Source: Affinundibacterium nitidum (GTDB lineage: Bacteria; Pseudomonadota; Gammaproteobacteria; Burkholderiales; Burkholderiaceae_D). From it: 64,000 nt of DNA. Below the pieces are notes generated by a model. The model saw only the letters and a program-made list of their open reading frames with translations, was not told the DNA's origin and ran no database searches. The translations under genes were made by a program, and so were the position numbers. Where the stretch lies: NCBI RefSeq assembly GCF_014284155.1, contig NZ_JACOFZ010000001.1, positions 1,506,545-1,570,544 of the forward strand, read 5' to 3'. This document shows, in pieces, positions 62,640 to 64,000 of this stretch (position 1 is its first letter; every line of letters starts with the position of its first letter).

Positions 62640-64000
62640 ATGCACAATTTTGACGACGAATCCATAGCAAGAATTGAAGACGACCTGTCGGATCAAAATG
62701 ATCTCAGTCTCAAATCTTACTTCAAATCTAATCTCACGCCTGATGATGTCTCCGCCCTCGCGCCTTTGCGCCGGGCGCAGCCAATGCTACAAGGCTTTAC
62801 CGCACTATTCCATGGCGGCATCAATAGCGTACTCATGCGACTATTGGTTTTACGTGAGCTGACCTCTGACGTTGAAACTCCTTCGCTCAGTCGCGCCGAT
62901 ATCAATGCCAAACTGGGCTATCTGGAACCAGAAGCCTTAGAGACGGTGCTGACGCGTCTACGCAGCACGGGCATCCTGCTATGGGATGCGAGCCAATTGG
63001 TCTATCGCATCACACCGATGGCGCGCAATGTTTTAGCTGCCATCGAATCATTAATTCAGGTCGAGCAGCAAGAAGATACTTCTGAAATGAGTTATATGCT
63101 GACGCAAGTCGCAGGTGCTCAGGCCGTTGGTGGCGTCTCGGTGGAACAATTGCACCATTTGCTCGGTCGTTTGATCGAACTGACTGAAGAGTTTGCCGAT
63201 GCGATTGCCTCGGGTTCCGAGTTCCAATTGCGCGCGGCCCAGCAAAAATGGCATACCGCTTGTGACTGGGTCGAAAAAGGTTCACAGATTATTCACGCCA
63301 TCACCAATGATAGTCGGGCCGATTCGGCGACCCATCGCGCCGCACAAGCCATCGGTCGTGCACAAAGTGCGCTGCTGAATATGCAAGGTATGTTCTCGCG
63401 TGCGCTGAATCAAATCGAACGTCAGCGAGTGCATTTGGGTCAATCAGGCTTATCGACCACCGATATTAAGATGTGGTTGCTGCAACGCGACGATCTAGCA
63501 TCTCTCGCGGATGGCGCCCTATCACACCCGGTCACGCCGCATTTCATCACACCGTCAGAAATGATCGACGTTGCAGAAAGCGAATTGCTGGCAAATCGTG
63601 GCTCGGCCGTACTCGGTGTTCTGCCCAGTGGGCAGGATGCACCGTCGATAGCCAACGATAACAGTGAAGCATTACTTGAGCTCGATCATTGGCTTGATGT
63701 ACTCGGCAAAATCGATGCGAGCACGATTGATCCTGAAACGAAAAAAGCAAAACCTTTGCACGAAATTTTATTGCCAGCGAGTTTTGCCATCGCTTCTTAT
63801 CGCGCCTCCTTGTTACCTTTGATCGGTGACGCCAACGAAGCATCACTACAAGGGGCGACGGCAACCTTGGCGCGTTTGCCGCTCGAGTTCAACTCAAAAG
63901 ATCGCATGCAGAAAGTATCAGATCCGCATATTGCAGCGATGTCCGTCGCCAGCCTTACACCACACAATTTACTCACGACATCAATGGCCCCAGCGGACGA
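62640..64000 (+). CDS. wHTH plus helical-bundle protein, possibly MukF/MksF-like kleisin (5' part)
   Basis: Open from ATG 62640 to the window end without a stop: at least 453 residues, 3' end missing. An acidic start (MHNFDDESIARIEDDLSD) precedes a winged-helix-like region (about 60-130: ALETVLTRLRSTGILLWD, then LVYRITPMARNVLAAI). This is followed by YMLTQVAGAQAVGG and long amphipathic helices (about 165-270) with EEFADAIASGSEFQLRAAQQ and ALLNMQGMFSRALNQIE. The succession (wHTH ending YRxTP, a short SMQLSIVAG-like link, four to five long helices) resembles MukF/MksF. Direct identity is low, so the assignment is tentative; the mksE and mksB expected next would lie beyond the window. Confidence 0.55.
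   Translation, partial: MHNFDDESIARIEDDLSDQNDLSLKSYFKSNLTPDDVSALAPLRRAQPMLQGFTALFHGGINSVLMRLLVLRELTSDVETPSLSRADINAKLGYLEPEALETVLTRLRSTGILLWDASQLVYRITPMARNVLAAIESLIQVEQQEDTSEMSYMLTQVAGAQAVGGVSVEQLHHLLGRLIELTEEFADAIASGSEFQLRAAQQKWHTACDWVEKGSQIIHAITNDSRADSATHRAAQAIGRAQSALLNMQGMFSRALNQIERQRVHLGQSGLSTTDIKMWLLQRDDLASLADGALSHPVTPHFITPSEMIDVAESELLANRGSAVLGVLPSGQDAPSIANDNSEALLELDHWLDVLGKIDASTIDPETKKAKPLHEILLPASFAIASYRASLLPLIGDANEASLQGATATLARLPLEFNSKDRMQKVSDPHIAAMSVASLTPHNLLTTSMAPAD

Noticed and set aside
62640-64000. Wadjet JetA (DUF3375-type) for the terminal gene
   Set aside because: The N-terminus does not resemble DUF3375 as I recall it; a MukF/MksF-like fold fits better, and no neighbouring defence gene is visible.

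Overview
The window is 64 kb of densely packed bacterial chromosome of moderate GC, with no rRNA, phage, transposon or CRISPR array that I can see. Gene content (ispE, tRNA-Gln, prs and rplY in a row; metK divergent from two lipid A acyltransferases; PBP1A; phhA-hppD next to an Lrp-type regulator) and protein sequence style suggest a betaproteobacterium of the Burkholderiales, probably Oxalobacteraceae-like. This is inferred from gene order and family resemblance, not from a database search.

Layout. 1-2.5 kb: 3' end of ispE, tRNA-Gln(UUG), prs and rplY, each followed by a hairpin. 2.6-9.2 kb: gamma-glutamyltransferase, a metallo-beta-lactamase-fold (ODP-like) protein, the BaeS/BaeR two-component pair, a possible 26-codon gene, a secreted proline-rich protein and a GIY-YIG-type protein. 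9.4-16.2 kb: aroG, two uncharacterised envelope-type genes, PBP1A, and a divergent tandem pair of TonB-like single-span proteins. 16.2-24.2 kb: heterodimeric ABC exporter, prolyl oligopeptidase, M14 carboxypeptidase and metK. 24.5-29.4 kb: two LpxL-type acyltransferases, a small catalase-like protein and a CocE/NonD-type hydrolase. 29.5-34.3 kb: phhA-hppD, the Lrp-type regulator, and an orphan PstS paired with a PilJ-type sensory-domain protein. 34.4-47.7 kb: housekeeping and repair genes (cca, GST, slt, 5-FCL, VOC, SRAP/YedK, M16 protease, phosphoesterase, EamA transporter, TcdA, hemerythrin, pdxH). 47.8-64 kb: an MsrA homologue lacking its catalytic Cys, an XRE regulator, a Pat-like acyl-CoA synthetase/acetyltransferase beside an HDAC-type deacetylase, DUF3422, a 1303-residue propeller sensor kinase, cyclophilin, GNAT, a canonical MsrA and the start of a possible MukF/MksF-like kleisin that runs off the end.

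Most interesting signals. (1) A 20-bp direct-repeat element, two CTCCA units 11 bp apart, occurs upstream of baeS, between baeR and the proline-rich gene, and just upstream of a perfect TATAAT at the CocE-type hydrolase. It resembles the E. coli BaeR box and suggests an envelope-stress regulon linking a proline-rich sensor with a proline-rich secreted protein. (2) The metK leader can form either a 7-bp hairpin or an 8-bp helix that masks the start codon region, a possible undescribed regulatory RNA. (3) An MsrA-family protein with GRFWD in place of GCFWG is kept behind a strong Shine-Dalgarno. (4) A lysine acetylation/deacetylation gene pair lies together. (5) A tandem pair of uncharacterised TonB-like proteins sits opposite PBP1A.

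Many genes have weak Shine-Dalgarno sequences. Where a signal peptide or ribosome-binding site argued for an internal start, that start was chosen and the reason is stated.
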